Of a DNA stretch of 11,146 nt, positions 1-6,689 are shown in pieces. Position numbers and translations under genes: made by a program. The DNA comes from an uncultured Granulosicoccaceae bacterium (GTDB lineage Bacteria; Pseudomonadota; Gammaproteobacteria; Granulosicoccales; Granulosicoccaceae): the NCBI GenBank assembly GCA_937951695.1, contig CALFBL010000348.1, positions 1-11,146 on the forward strand. Reading direction: 5' to 3'. Each line of letters begins with the position of its first letter. Position 1 is the first letter of the stretch. The notes beneath the pieces are model-generated. The model saw nothing but the letters and a program-made list of their open reading frames with translations, was not told where the DNA came from and searched no databases.

Positions 1-365
1 GCTCAGTCGTATTGCTTCGTTAGCGTCGGGTTCGTTACGTGGAGTTCGTGGTTGCGTGGTGGTTGAGTCCGTTGTGTCGTTCGCGTGTGCATTGGTATCG
101 CGTGAGTTCGTTGCGTTCGTTCGTAGTAGCTTTGTGGTATCATCGTGATGTTCGTGACGCAGTGTTCCGTTCTCGTCCAGTTCGTAGAGTTCGTTCGCGC
201 GTTGTCATCTCGTTGCTTCGTCTTTCGTCTCGCGTTCTTCGTCCTCGCCGTGTCATCGTCATTCCGTGTAACGTCTCGCGTTCGCCGTTATCGTCGTCAC
301 ATCGTTGCTCCGTCTTTTCTCTCGTGGTGTGTTCCCGTTGTATCCCGTCGCTCCGGTTCGCGTAA
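1..365. repeat. A-poor, CpG-rich low-complexity tract
   Basis: The first 360 bases of the plus strand contain only about 28 A residues (roughly 8%) and about fifty CpG dinucleotides. They are built from irregularly spaced CGTT, TTCGT and TCGTC units. The bias ends abruptly near position 365, where ordinary sequence begins. Because A is scarce, stop codons are rare on the plus strand and several frames are open there by chance. On the minus strand the tract covers the C-terminal part of the small exported-protein gene and continues beyond its stop codon with the same composition. No exact long tandem unit is visible, so this is a scrambled low-complexity tract rather than a clean satellite. 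It runs off the left edge of the window. Confidence 0.7.
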
Positions 366-451
366 GTCCTGCGCTCATCAGCCGATGCGGTGGACATGCC
401 AAAACCCAACAGCGATAGCACTAGAGCTGCGCCGAACACTTTTGTCTTCAT
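140..451 (-). CDS. Putative small exported Arg/Thr/Glu-rich protein
   Basis: I do not recognise a family. The start at 451 is chosen because GGAG sits 8 bases upstream and the product then opens with a good signal peptide: MKTK, a hydrophobic core of about 14 residues, and an ASA cleavage site near residue 24. A longer reading from 490 would overlap the tctB stop as ATGA but would put 13 residues before the signal peptide and has no clear ribosome binding site. The mature part, about 80 residues, is hydrophilic low complexity dominated by R, T, E, D, N and S, with one cysteine. It ends at a TGA, but the same frame continues with identical composition for about 33 more codons, so the stop may be a truncation. 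It follows tctB with no terminator and may be cotranscribed. The mature part may be real, decayed, or an accident of the A-poor tract. Confidence 0.4.
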   Translation of the reverse strand: MKTKVFGAALVLSLLGFGMSTASADERRTYANRSDGIQREHTTREKTEQRCDDDNGERETLHGMTMTRRGRRTRDERRSNEMTTRERTLRTGRERNTASRTSR

Positions 452-486
452 ACAAAGTTCTCCAAGTAGTTTGACAGTTGAATCTG

Positions 487-948
487 TCATAGAAAAATTC
501 CGCGAGGCGTTTGCACCTGCAGCAACAGGTTAAACAAACAAAAGATCACGAGCATAAAACACAGCGTGACGATCAAGCGCACCATCCAACTGCGCAGAGC
601 TTTGTGCGATGCGGGGTCGTACAAAGTGAACAGAATAAAAAAAGCGACGAACGAGGCGAGATAGAAGCCAAAATACTTCGCCGCCCAAAATAAATACACC
701 ACCATCACCAGAAGCCCTGGCAAAATTTTCAAAAGGGTGTCGAGACTGATGCCATTGCCCACCCGGGCCAACCCCCGAGCTGCGCGTATAAAATTCCACA
801 CCGCCAGCGACAACATGACCACCGCTACCAGCCTGGGGAACAGAAACGCACTGGCTGGCTCGCGAATAAAGCTTAGATAAGTCACCGTGGTTGCCAGCAG
901 CAAAACCAGAATCGCTGGTAGAAGATGTTGCACTCGTAAGCTGTTCAT
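487..948 (-). CDS. tctB: Tripartite tricarboxylate transporter small membrane subunit TctB
   Basis: This 153-residue protein is the expected size for TctB, the small inner-membrane subunit of tripartite tricarboxylate transporters. These are secondary importers that work with TctA and a periplasmic TctC. Hydrophobic segments lie near residues 8-27, 34-55, 74-90, 92-109 and 121-145. The FLFPRL segment at about 35-40, after the first membrane span, is typical of TctB. The start codon overlaps the tctA stop in an ATGA, so translation is probably coupled to tctA, and no clear independent ribosome binding site is visible. Family assignment rests on size, topology and position after tctA, because TctB sequences are poorly conserved. 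The substrate is not predictable from this subunit. Confidence 0.85.
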   Translation of the reverse strand: MNSLRVQHLLPAILVLLLATTVTYLSFIREPASAFLFPRLVAVVMLSLAVWNFIRAARGLARVGNGISLDTLLKILPGLLVMVVYLFWAAKYFGFYLASFVAFFILFTLYDPASHKALRSWMVRLIVTLCFMLVIFCLFNLLLQVQTPRGIFL

Positions 949-2486
949 GAGGTCACCGCGTCATCAGATGCAGTTGGTGTTGATCTCTTTATTGCTTTCG
1001 CTTCACGCCGGGTCATAATGAAGCTGTAGGCAACCGACGCGATCACCAGCGCGATCAAAAGCAGATTGAGCGAGCCGGTGAGAAAATAGTGAGAAGGACT
1101 GCTCACCGCATTGGCGATCATGCTGCCTTGGACGAAGTTACTCTCAGCGATTGGGCCGAGAATCAAGCCCAGCACCAAAGGCGCTGCCGAGAATCCAAAT
1201 TTTTCCAGAAAATACATGGCGATTCCCAGCGTTGCCATGATGTACACATCCCCCATGGATTGCTGCACTGAGTAAGAGCCGAACAAAGCAAGCACCAGCA
1301 CGCAGGCGGCCATGATCGACGAAGGCACTTGTGCAACACGAGCTGCGTAGCTGGCGATCCAGATGCCAAAAATCACCATCAACAATTGCCCGATAAGCAT
1401 CGAATTGATAAAGGTCCAGGCCACTTGCGGATGATTCTCAAACAGGTCAGATCCAGGGAAGATGCCGTGAATCAATAACCCACCGAGTAACACCGCAGCG
1501 GTCGGGCTGCCCGGTATCGACAAGGTTAACAACGGCACCAGTGACGGGCCGACCATCGCGTTGTTGGCCGACTCGGCAGCGATAACCCCTTCAGGGTGAC
1601 CAGTGCCAAACTTATGCCCTGTTTTTGAAAACTTGCGACTTTGGTCATACGCCACCAAGCCCGCGATCTGCCCACCCACGCCGGGGATCAGTCCCACCAC
1701 AGAGCCAATGACTGTCCCGATGGACAAGGCCCGAATGTTTTGAAACAACAATTTGACCGAATCAATCAGCGACTGTTTTTGCACAGTCACCGCTTTAACA
1801 ACAGCAGATTGTCGACCGTTGGCAAACATCTCGATCACTTGCGGGATGGCAAAGATTCCAATTAAGGCGGCGATGACATTAACGCCGCCGGTTAACGAAT
1901 CGTGAAAAATGAAACGCTGCGCACCCTGGATGTCATCGTAGCCAATCATTGATAGCCAAAACCCCAAACAGCCAGACAGCAAGCCCTTTACAAACGACTT
2001 GGAATCGAGCGAGCCAATGATGGTGACACCGAGAATCGCCATCCAGAACAAGTGCGATGGGCCGAACGCCAGTGCCCATTTGGCCAGTACCGGGGTTAAA
2101 AATATGAGCAAAAGCACGCCGATGACCCCGCCCACGCCGGAGGCCAGAAAAGACACATGAAGCGCTCGCGTGCCGTGCCCGGCTTGCGCCATCTTATGGC
2201 CGTCAATAGCGGTGGCAATGTTCGCCGGAGCTCCGGGGATTTTTAATAAGATCGCACTCACCGCCCCACCCGCTACCGTTGCGGTATAGGCCGCCCCGAG
2301 CAATATCAGCCCTTGTGTGGGCTGCAGCTGAAACGTAAACGGAATGAGCAGCGCAACCGCCATCGTCGGCGAGAGCCCTGGCGTCGCCCCTAGAATGAGC
2401 CCTCCAACGGTGCCGAACACCAATAACGCAAACGACAGTGGCTCAAACACACCGCCAAAATACTGCAGAAACTCCATAAGCCCCAC
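945..2486 (-). CDS. tctA: Tripartite tricarboxylate transporter large membrane subunit TctA
   Basis: TctA is the large, about 500-residue, inner-membrane translocation subunit that takes carboxylates from a TctC-type binding protein. The family's internal duplication is visible. The first half has PGLSPTMAVALLIPF (about 36-50) and IPGAPANIATAIDGHKMA (about 83-100). The second half has the counterparts IPGVGGQIAGLVAYDQSRKF (about 267-286) and EGVIAAESANNA followed by IPGSPTAAVLLGG (about 299-336). Many hydrophobic segments run along the length. The start at 2486 is GTG; an in-frame ATG three codons later at 2477 is about equally likely, as neither has a well-spaced ribosome binding site. It overlaps tctB by four bases. 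No tctC lies in the window, so the binding protein must be elsewhere. An operator-like dyad upstream suggests control by the divergent LacI-type regulator. Confidence 0.93.
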   Translation of the reverse strand: MGLMEFLQYFGGVFEPLSFALLVFGTVGGLILGATPGLSPTMAVALLIPFTFQLQPTQGLILLGAAYTATVAGGAVSAILLKIPGAPANIATAIDGHKMAQAGHGTRALHVSFLASGVGGVIGVLLLIFLTPVLAKWALAFGPSHLFWMAILGVTIIGSLDSKSFVKGLLSGCLGFWLSMIGYDDIQGAQRFIFHDSLTGGVNVIAALIGIFAIPQVIEMFANGRQSAVVKAVTVQKQSLIDSVKLLFQNIRALSIGTVIGSVVGLIPGVGGQIAGLVAYDQSRKFSKTGHKFGTGHPEGVIAAESANNAMVGPSLVPLLTLSIPGSPTAAVLLGGLLIHGIFPGSDLFENHPQVAWTFINSMLIGQLLMVIFGIWIASYAARVAQVPSSIMAACVLVLALFGSYSVQQSMGDVYIMATLGIAMYFLEKFGFSAAPLVLGLILGPIAESNFVQGSMIANAVSSPSHYFLTGSLNLLLIALVIASVAYSFIMTRREAKAIKRSTPTASDDAVTS

Positions 2487-2537
2487 TGACTCTGTTTCGC
2501 CCTAACTCATCAGCCAGCGTAAAGCATGAAAATAAAA

Positions 2538-2553
2538 ATGCAAACGTTTTCAT
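2538..2553. promoter_or_regulatory. LacI-family operator between tctA and the regulator gene
   Basis: ATGCAAACGTTTTCAT is a 16-bp palindrome with one mismatched pair, centred on CG at 2545-2546. A central CG with flanking A and T runs is the standard LacI-family operator layout and closely resembles the E. coli PurR box. It lies in the 77-bp region between the divergent tctA and LacI-type genes. On the minus strand, TTTGCA inside the dyad could serve as a weak -35 for tctA with a poor TACGCT -10, so bound regulator would block tctA. On the plus strand it ends ten bases before the regulator start, which would allow autoregulation. The site is seen; the role is inferred. Confidence 0.7.
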
Positions 2554-2563
2554 TGATCGCCGA

Positions 2564-3619
2564 ATGCGCGATACTGTCTCCACTATGAAACGTCGTCAAC
2601 GCACAGGAAAAGGCGCGCCGGGCATTGTGGAGGTGGCCGCCCGCGCACAGGTCTCCCCAGCCACGGTGTCGCGGTTTTTCAATAACCCCAAAGTGGTGCG
2701 GCCCGACACCCGCAAACGCATCCAGGCCGCCGCCACCGAAATGGGCTACATCCGGGATCGCATGGCGGGCGCGATGCACAACCGTTTCTCAGGCTCCATT
2801 GGGTTAGTGGTGCCGACCATCGACAACACCATATTCAGTGAAATGATTGCCGCCTTTTCAAATCGGTTGCTCGAGCACGATCGAACCATGCTAGTCGCCA
2901 GTCACAACTACGACCCAACACTGGAAGTATCGATTATTCGCTCATTACTGGAGCGTCGTATTGATGGCGTCGCGCTTGTCGGTCAAGATCATATGGACAC
3001 TGCTGTGGATATGCTGCGCATAAGATCAGTGCCAGTGATTGCCCTTTGGGGATACGACGAGAACCCTCGCATCCCGTTTGTCGGTGCCAACAATGCCTTG
3101 GCGGGTTACCGAGTAACGAGACACGTAATCGATGATGGCCATACCAATATCGCATTTTTATTTCCCGACACCCACAATAACGATCGGGCGCGGGATCGAA
3201 AAAACGGTGCACTGAAAGCACTGACCGACGCCAACATTGTCTCCGACAAAAGCAAACTGCTCACCTGCCCTTACGACGTCACTGAATCAAAAGCCATCGC
3301 TAAACGCATACTGACCAGCGATAAACCGAGTGCAATCGTGTGCGGCAATGACGTTATCGCTCATGGAGTAATTTACGCCGCGTACGAGCTCGGCATCCAT
3401 ATCCCCGGTGCGTTATCGGTTGCCGGTATCGGCGATTTTAAAGGCTCTGCCGATATCGTCCCGTCCTTAACCACCGTTAGACTGCCTGCAAAACGTATTG
3501 GATCGATTGCCGCGGATACCTTGGTGCATATGAGTGAAAGCGGCGAACACGACACGGTTAAAAATCAGGTTATTGAGACTGAACTTATTGTTCGCCAGTC
3601 GACTGGGAAGTTGGCCTAG
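2564..3619 (+). CDS. LacI-family transcriptional regulator
   Basis: This 351-residue protein has LacI-family layout. An N-terminal helix-turn-helix covers about residues 20-41 (IVEVAARAQVSPATVSRFFN), followed by the GY at 61-62 and a hinge helix around 65-76. It then has a periplasmic-binding-protein-like ligand domain from SIGLVVP at 78-84 to the end, with CGNDVIAHG near 260-268 and VAGIGDF near 286-292. At the hinge, Met71 occupies the place of the leucine that wedges into the operator minor groove in PurR and LacI. The start is uncertain: ATG at 2564, or ATG at 2585, which would give a shorter leader of the usual length. Neither has a good ribosome binding site. It is divergent from tctAB, so it probably controls that transporter in response to its carboxylate substrate or a metabolite. 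The ligand is unknown. Confidence 0.92.
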   Translation: MRDTVSTMKRRQRTGKGAPGIVEVAARAQVSPATVSRFFNNPKVVRPDTRKRIQAAATEMGYIRDRMAGAMHNRFSGSIGLVVPTIDNTIFSEMIAAFSNRLLEHDRTMLVASHNYDPTLEVSIIRSLLERRIDGVALVGQDHMDTAVDMLRIRSVPVIALWGYDENPRIPFVGANNALAGYRVTRHVIDDGHTNIAFLFPDTHNNDRARDRKNGALKALTDANIVSDKSKLLTCPYDVTESKAIAKRILTSDKPSAIVCGNDVIAHGVIYAAYELGIHIPGALSVAGIGDFKGSADIVPSLTTVRLPAKRIGSIAADTLVHMSESGEHDTVKNQVIETELIVRQSTGKLA

Positions 3620-3676
3620 CGCCCAGTCTCAGTAACCCGATGATACATGTCTCTTTCTCATTGAATGGAAGAAAAT

Positions 3677-3706
3677 CAGGGTGGCGGTCATTATCCCGCC
3701 ACCTTG
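3677..3706 (-). terminator. Hairpin terminator between convergent genes
   Basis: GGTGGCGG and CCGCCACC form a perfect 8-bp stem around an 8-base loop. The stem extends to 11 bp with one G-T wobble. It lies between the end of the LacI-type gene and the end of the convergent binding-protein gene. On the minus strand the stem is followed by ATTTTCTT, so it best fits termination of the binding-protein transcript. On the plus strand no T tract follows, so termination of lacI there would be weaker. Confidence 0.75.
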
Positions 3707-3717
3707 AGTTCACTACT

Positions 3718-3741
3718 CAACAATAGGCCTTGCTATTGTTG
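3718..3741. repeat. Inverted repeat spanning the binding-protein stop codon
   Basis: CAACAATAG and CTATTGTTG form a perfect 9-bp inverted repeat around the 6-base loop GCCTTG. On the minus strand the last two glutamine codons and the TAG stop of the binding-protein gene make up one arm. The hairpin terminator lies about 12 bases further on. The repeat may protect the transcript end or add to termination, though an AT-rich stem is weaker than the neighbouring one. The structure is seen and the function is inferred. Confidence 0.55.
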
Positions 3742-4728
3742 CGCCGCGGCGGTGAGTGGTCCCACGTTAACGTTGTTTACATAGGATGACTTGGCCGCAT
3801 CGATGGAACCGGCCTTTACGAACACTTGCGCCACACCTTCCATAAACGTTTGTGCATTGCCACCAAGCCACTTCTCTGATAACTGCTCTTCTATCGTTGG
3901 AAACTCCATCGTAGCAATCGCTGCTTTCGCCGCGTCGAGTTCCATACCGGCTTCCTTGGCGATGGTGCTCAGCAACTCATCACTGCCACTCTCAGCCCAT
4001 CGCGTGTTAGCTGCGGCAGTTACTGCGAGAAACTTGGCCATGATTTCAGGATTCTCGGCAATGAAATCAGACGGTGCGGAGGTAACATCGAACACCAAAA
4101 TACCCAATTCCTCTTTTTCCGAGCCGGTCAGCAGTACGTTGCCGTGCTCTTTCATACGACCCAACCCGCCGCCGTAGCCACACGCAAAATCAACCGCACC
4201 TTGATCCAGTGCTGCAGCGCCTTCTGGTGGAGCCATGTCGACGATCGTGAGTGTATCGAGCGCAACACCGAAATGATCCATTTGTCTGAGGAAGCCATAG
4301 TGCGCTGCAGTACCCAACGGAACGGCAACCCGCTTGCCAGCCAATTCGGCAGCGCTGTTTTTATCAATTTCCAATTCCGAAGACACGACGCAGTTATCGT
4401 TTTCTGAGTACGACACGGCTACGTCGACCACTTGCAAGTCCTGGCCTGCAGAGGTTGCAACAACAAACGGCGGCACGCCCTGGCTAACAGCGATTTGCAC
4501 GTCACCAGAAGCCATCGCAGCAGACATTGCAGTGCCAGTTTCGAATGACACCCAATTTACCTTCATGCCTAAGGCTTCGTCATACTTCCCCTCGGCTTTG
4601 GCCGCCATCATGGGCATAGGCCATTCCAGAAAGTAGGCAACCGTCAGCTCCTCTTGCGCGGTGGCTTGAGTGCTGGTCAACACCGCTGCAGCCGCCATCG
4701 CACTCATCAGTTTTGTGATCTTTTTCAA
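3733..4728 (-). CDS. TauA/NMT1-type ABC transporter periplasmic binding protein
   Basis: This 331-residue protein has a signal peptide (MKKITK, an alanine-rich core, cleavage near ATA at 22-24) and then a TauA-like binding fold. Recognisable segments are LTVAYF (28-33), VNWVSFETGTAM (57-68), ASGDVQIA (73-80), GKRVAVPLGTAAHYGFL (131-147), a DMAPPEGAAALDQG region (164-177) and a Tyr-rich ACGYGGGLGR (182-191). In this family the protein delivers a small organic molecule such as taurine, another sulfonate or a pyrimidine precursor to an ABC permease. No cognate permease or ATPase is adjacent, so it is an orphan here. The start is TTG at 4728, supported by GGAGAGG about five bases upstream and by the signal peptide. 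C113 and C183 might form a disulfide. It has its own upstream repeats and its own terminator, implying single-gene transcription. The substrate is not predictable. Confidence 0.85.
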   Translation of the reverse strand: MKKITKLMSAMAAAAVLTSTQATAQEELTVAYFLEWPMPMMAAKAEGKYDEALGMKVNWVSFETGTAMSAAMASGDVQIAVSQGVPPFVVATSAGQDLQVVDVAVSYSENDNCVVSSELEIDKNSAAELAGKRVAVPLGTAAHYGFLRQMDHFGVALDTLTIVDMAPPEGAAALDQGAVDFACGYGGGLGRMKEHGNVLLTGSEKEELGILVFDVTSAPSDFIAENPEIMAKFLAVTAAANTRWAESGSDELLSTIAKEAGMELDAAKAAIATMEFPTIEEQLSEKWLGGNAQTFMEGVAQVFVKAGSIDAAKSSYVNNVNVGPLTAAAQQ

Positions 4729-4742
4729 TTGGCCCTCTCCAT

Positions 4743-4788
4743 ATTAAATATTTACTTGTAACGCGATTAAATATTTACTTGTAACGCG
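4743..4788. repeat. Perfect tandem 23-bp repeat upstream of the binding-protein gene
   Basis: Two identical 23-bp copies (4743-4765 and 4766-4788) stand head to tail and end two bases before the GGAGAGG ribosome binding region of the minus-strand gene. Each copy contains the perfect palindrome TAAATATTTA next to TTACAA (minus strand). The 23-bp spacing, about two helical turns, would put both palindromes on roughly the same DNA face, as for a pair of operator sites. No convincing -35/-10 pair was found, though the AT-rich units are probable promoter material. Repeat identity is seen; regulation is inferred. Confidence 0.85.
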
Positions 4789-4799
4789 GTTTTAAAACC
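4788..4799. promoter_or_regulatory. 12-bp palindrome beside the tandem repeat
   Basis: GGTTTTAAAACC is a perfect 12-bp palindrome that abuts, and shares one base with, the outer copy of the tandem 23-bp repeat, on the side away from the binding-protein gene. It may be a further protein-binding site or an upstream promoter element. A short AT-rich palindrome can occur by chance, so the functional call is weak. Confidence 0.35.
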
Positions 4800-4852
4800 C
4801 GCCACCGTGTTTCGCGCAACACACTAGACGCGCCAATCCGAACGATATCAGA

Positions 4853-5167
4853 ATGAAGCAACGTTTGTCCAATTTCGACCTCGGACACCGATGGGGTGGG
4901 TCAGGACATCGCGAAGTTCAAGGCCATTGGACAGCTAAAGGTCTACAAACTAACACCATCAAAACCGCTGTTTGGGAAAGCGCTGCAGAGGTATTTACCG
5001 CGCTGCTGGCAAATCAGGTTGAGTGTCGTCACAGTCTGTCAGGTGGCGCTACCACTCGAACCAGTGACGAAAACGTCTTTACCGTCAAAGCAGGCGATGC
5101 TTTGGTAAAGAATTACGCTCTGGAGCTTAATGGAACGTCGACGGTAACATATAGAATCACTGAGTGA
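4853..5167 (+). pseudogene. Unrecognised ORF, possibly a frameshifted remnant
   Basis: The stretch 4789-5215 holds no confident gene. One plus-strand frame is open for 104 codons from ATG 4853 to TGA 5167 but has no ribosome binding site. Its second half is protein-like (ESAAEVFTALLANQ, then ENVFTVKAGDALVKNYALEL and a TVTYRITE end). Its first half, rich in H, W and G, is not. Over about 4872-4960 the next frame reads more naturally (ISTSDTDGVGQDIAKFKAIG, then QLKVYKL). This suggests an old gene broken by a frameshift near 4950-4990, but I recognise no family. It could equally be chance coding between the flanking minus-strand genes. Confidence 0.25.
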
Positions 5168-5215
5168 GTTGTACTGCCTGAAGTTGCGATAGCTGGCTAC
5201 ACGGCACGGGTATTT

Positions 5216-6580
5216 CTAAAGACTACTCTGCACTTCCGTAATGCTTTCGCGCAATATGTCAGTGGTCTGGTCGATCTGAACCTCTGACAAGATCAAGGTC
5301 GGCGAAAGAATCAAAATATTGCCTAATGGCCGCGCAATGAGGCCTCGCTTTTGCGCCGCTTGAGCAACTTTCTGCCCAATCTCATCCGTCACTGGAAAGG
5401 GTGTTTTGTGTTCTTTGTCTTTGACGAATTCCACGCCCATCATGAAGTGGCTGCCCCGTATCTCGCCAATCAATTCCAGATCGGCCAGGCCGCGCAGACT
5501 ATTTTCAAAATGTTTGCCGGTAATTCGAACGCGTTCAGGGATTTTTTCACTTTCCATCAGCGCGATGTTAGCCAATGCAGCAGCTGAGGCAGCGGGGTGT
5601 CCCGAATAGGTCATGCCATGAAAAAACATGGCGCCCTCCTCGGAAATGACTTCATGAATCTCATCGCTGATGATCGTTGCAGACAAAGGTTGATAACCGG
5701 AAGTCAGACCTTTGGCCGTGGTGATTATGTCGGGTTGCATACCGAAGACTTCCTTCGATGCGAAGAAGTGGCCAAGTCTGCCAAACGATGTCACCACCTC
5801 GTCAGCGACGTACTTGATCGCGTAGAGCTGACACAGCTCTGCCATTCTGGCGTGATAGCCCTCCGGCGGTACGATGAGCCCACCCGCGCCCTGAATCGGT
5901 TCAGCGATGAAACAGGCAATGTTCTCCTCGCCCAGATATTCGATGCGAGTTCTGGCGTCTTCTAGAAGTGCGTCCAGAAATTCTGCTTCACTCATACCAT
6001 TCCCCTCACGCCAATAATGAGGAAGTCGCAAGTGATGCACTATCCCATGCGCGGTGTCCCAGCCCTCGGAATAGAGTGGGGTTGTCATGGCCATGGAGAG
6101 GTAAGTGGAACCGTGGTACGCACCCATACGACTTAAAATCAGTTTCTTTTTCGACTTTCCCAATCGGTTGTAGTAGTGATGCAAGATGCGGATGGCTGAG
6201 TCGTTAGCCACAGAACCGGAGTTACCGAAATGCACGGCATTCAGGTTTCCAGGTGCCAGCTCGGCGATCTTTCTAGCTAGCGCTGCTGCCGTGGGATGGG
6301 TGAAATTGTAAAAGGTAGAATAGAAATCGAGGGTATTTAATTGTTCGCTGATCGCTTCGATGATCTCACGGCGTTTGTGGCCAGCGTTGACACACCACAA
6401 GCCACCAATCCCATCAATCAACCGGTTACCCTCACTGTCTGTGACATAGGCGCCATCGGCGCCCACAATCACGGTACGGGCATCTTTTTGTTTCAGCGCG
6501 TTCAGGTTAGCGAACGATTGCACAAGGTGGACATCCGACGTCAGTACGGCGTCTGTGGAAGTATCAATGTCAAGAGTCAT
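5216..6580 (-). CDS. Class III PLP aminotransferase, polyamine:pyruvate type
   Basis: This 454-residue fold-type I enzyme is full length for the omega-transaminase family that includes SpuC, which moves the terminal amine of putrescine or similar diamines to pyruvate. Visible landmarks are GLWCVNAGH (60-68), the phosphate-binding NSGSVAND (120-127), YHGST (155-159), FIAEPIQGAGGLIVPP (224-239), the cofactor aspartate D260 in ADEVVTSFGRLG, the Schiff-base lysine K290 in TTAKGLTSGYQP, and HGMTYSGHP (321-329). Two changes from the usual motifs stand out: V124 where GSEAND has glutamate, and S265 with L269 in the normally GFGRTG loop. It is the last gene of the polyamine-type ABC operon, 160 bases after the binding protein, so the imported amine is its likely substrate. 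The enzyme class is secure. The exact amine is not; agmatine, spermidine, beta-alanine or GABA would also fit. Confidence 0.9.
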   Translation of the reverse strand: MTLDIDTSTDAVLTSDVHLVQSFANLNALKQKDARTVIVGADGAYVTDSEGNRLIDGIGGLWCVNAGHKRREIIEAISEQLNTLDFYSTFYNFTHPTAAALARKIAELAPGNLNAVHFGNSGSVANDSAIRILHHYYNRLGKSKKKLILSRMGAYHGSTYLSMAMTTPLYSEGWDTAHGIVHHLRLPHYWREGNGMSEAEFLDALLEDARTRIEYLGEENIACFIAEPIQGAGGLIVPPEGYHARMAELCQLYAIKYVADEVVTSFGRLGHFFASKEVFGMQPDIITTAKGLTSGYQPLSATIISDEIHEVISEEGAMFFHGMTYSGHPAASAAALANIALMESEKIPERVRITGKHFENSLRGLADLELIGEIRGSHFMMGVEFVKDKEHKTPFPVTDEIGQKVAQAAQKRGLIARPLGNILILSPTLILSEVQIDQTTDILRESITEVQSSL

Positions 6581-6600
6581 AGTTAAAGGGCCTGTGGATC

Positions 6601-6627
6601 ATCAATGTTCAGGTGGGTGTCATTGAT
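6601..6627. repeat. Short inverted repeat upstream of the aminotransferase
   Basis: ATCAATG and CATTGAT form a 7-bp inverted repeat with a 13-base loop. Two more outer pairs form if one mismatch is allowed. It sits about 20-47 bases upstream of the aminotransferase start, where it could be a leader hairpin or an operator for a secondary promoter. Evidence is structural only. Confidence 0.4.
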
Positions 6628-6650
6628 CATGGGACAAAAACAGCGCGCAG

Positions 6651-6689
6651 CCGAGAGCGGGTGTGCTCAATAGATAATCCCGCTCTCGG
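6651..6689 (-). terminator. Intra-operon hairpin after the binding-protein gene
   Basis: CCGAGAGCGGG and CCCGCTCTCGG form a perfect 11-bp GC-rich stem with a 17-base loop, in the 160-bp gap between the binding-protein stop and the aminotransferase start. On the minus strand a TTTTTG run follows ten bases after the stem. The large loop and delayed T run make it a leaky rather than a full terminator. Such a hairpin may lower aminotransferase transcription or protect the abundant binding-protein mRNA from 3' decay. Confidence 0.6.

Noticed and set aside
1..365. CRISPR array or regular satellite
   Set aside because: Short CGTT/TTCGT units recur at irregular distances with no fixed repeat and spacer lengths.
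1..451. Diversity-generating retroelement variable region
   Set aside because: Strand-biased base depletion prompted the idea, but no reverse transcriptase, template repeat or lectin-fold C-terminus is visible.
39..474. Long plus-strand open frames across the left end
   Set aside because: A scarcity on this strand removes stop codons from several frames at once. The predicted products are R/S/V-rich without a domain, and no ribosome binding site is seen.
2510..2807. Open frames overlapping the start of the LacI-type gene
   Set aside because: They run through the helix-turn-helix coding region in other frames and encode nothing protein-like.
5168..5215. Terminator after the aminotransferase
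   Set aside because: Only short imperfect pairings such as TCACT/AGTGA are seen, with no GC-rich stem or T tract.
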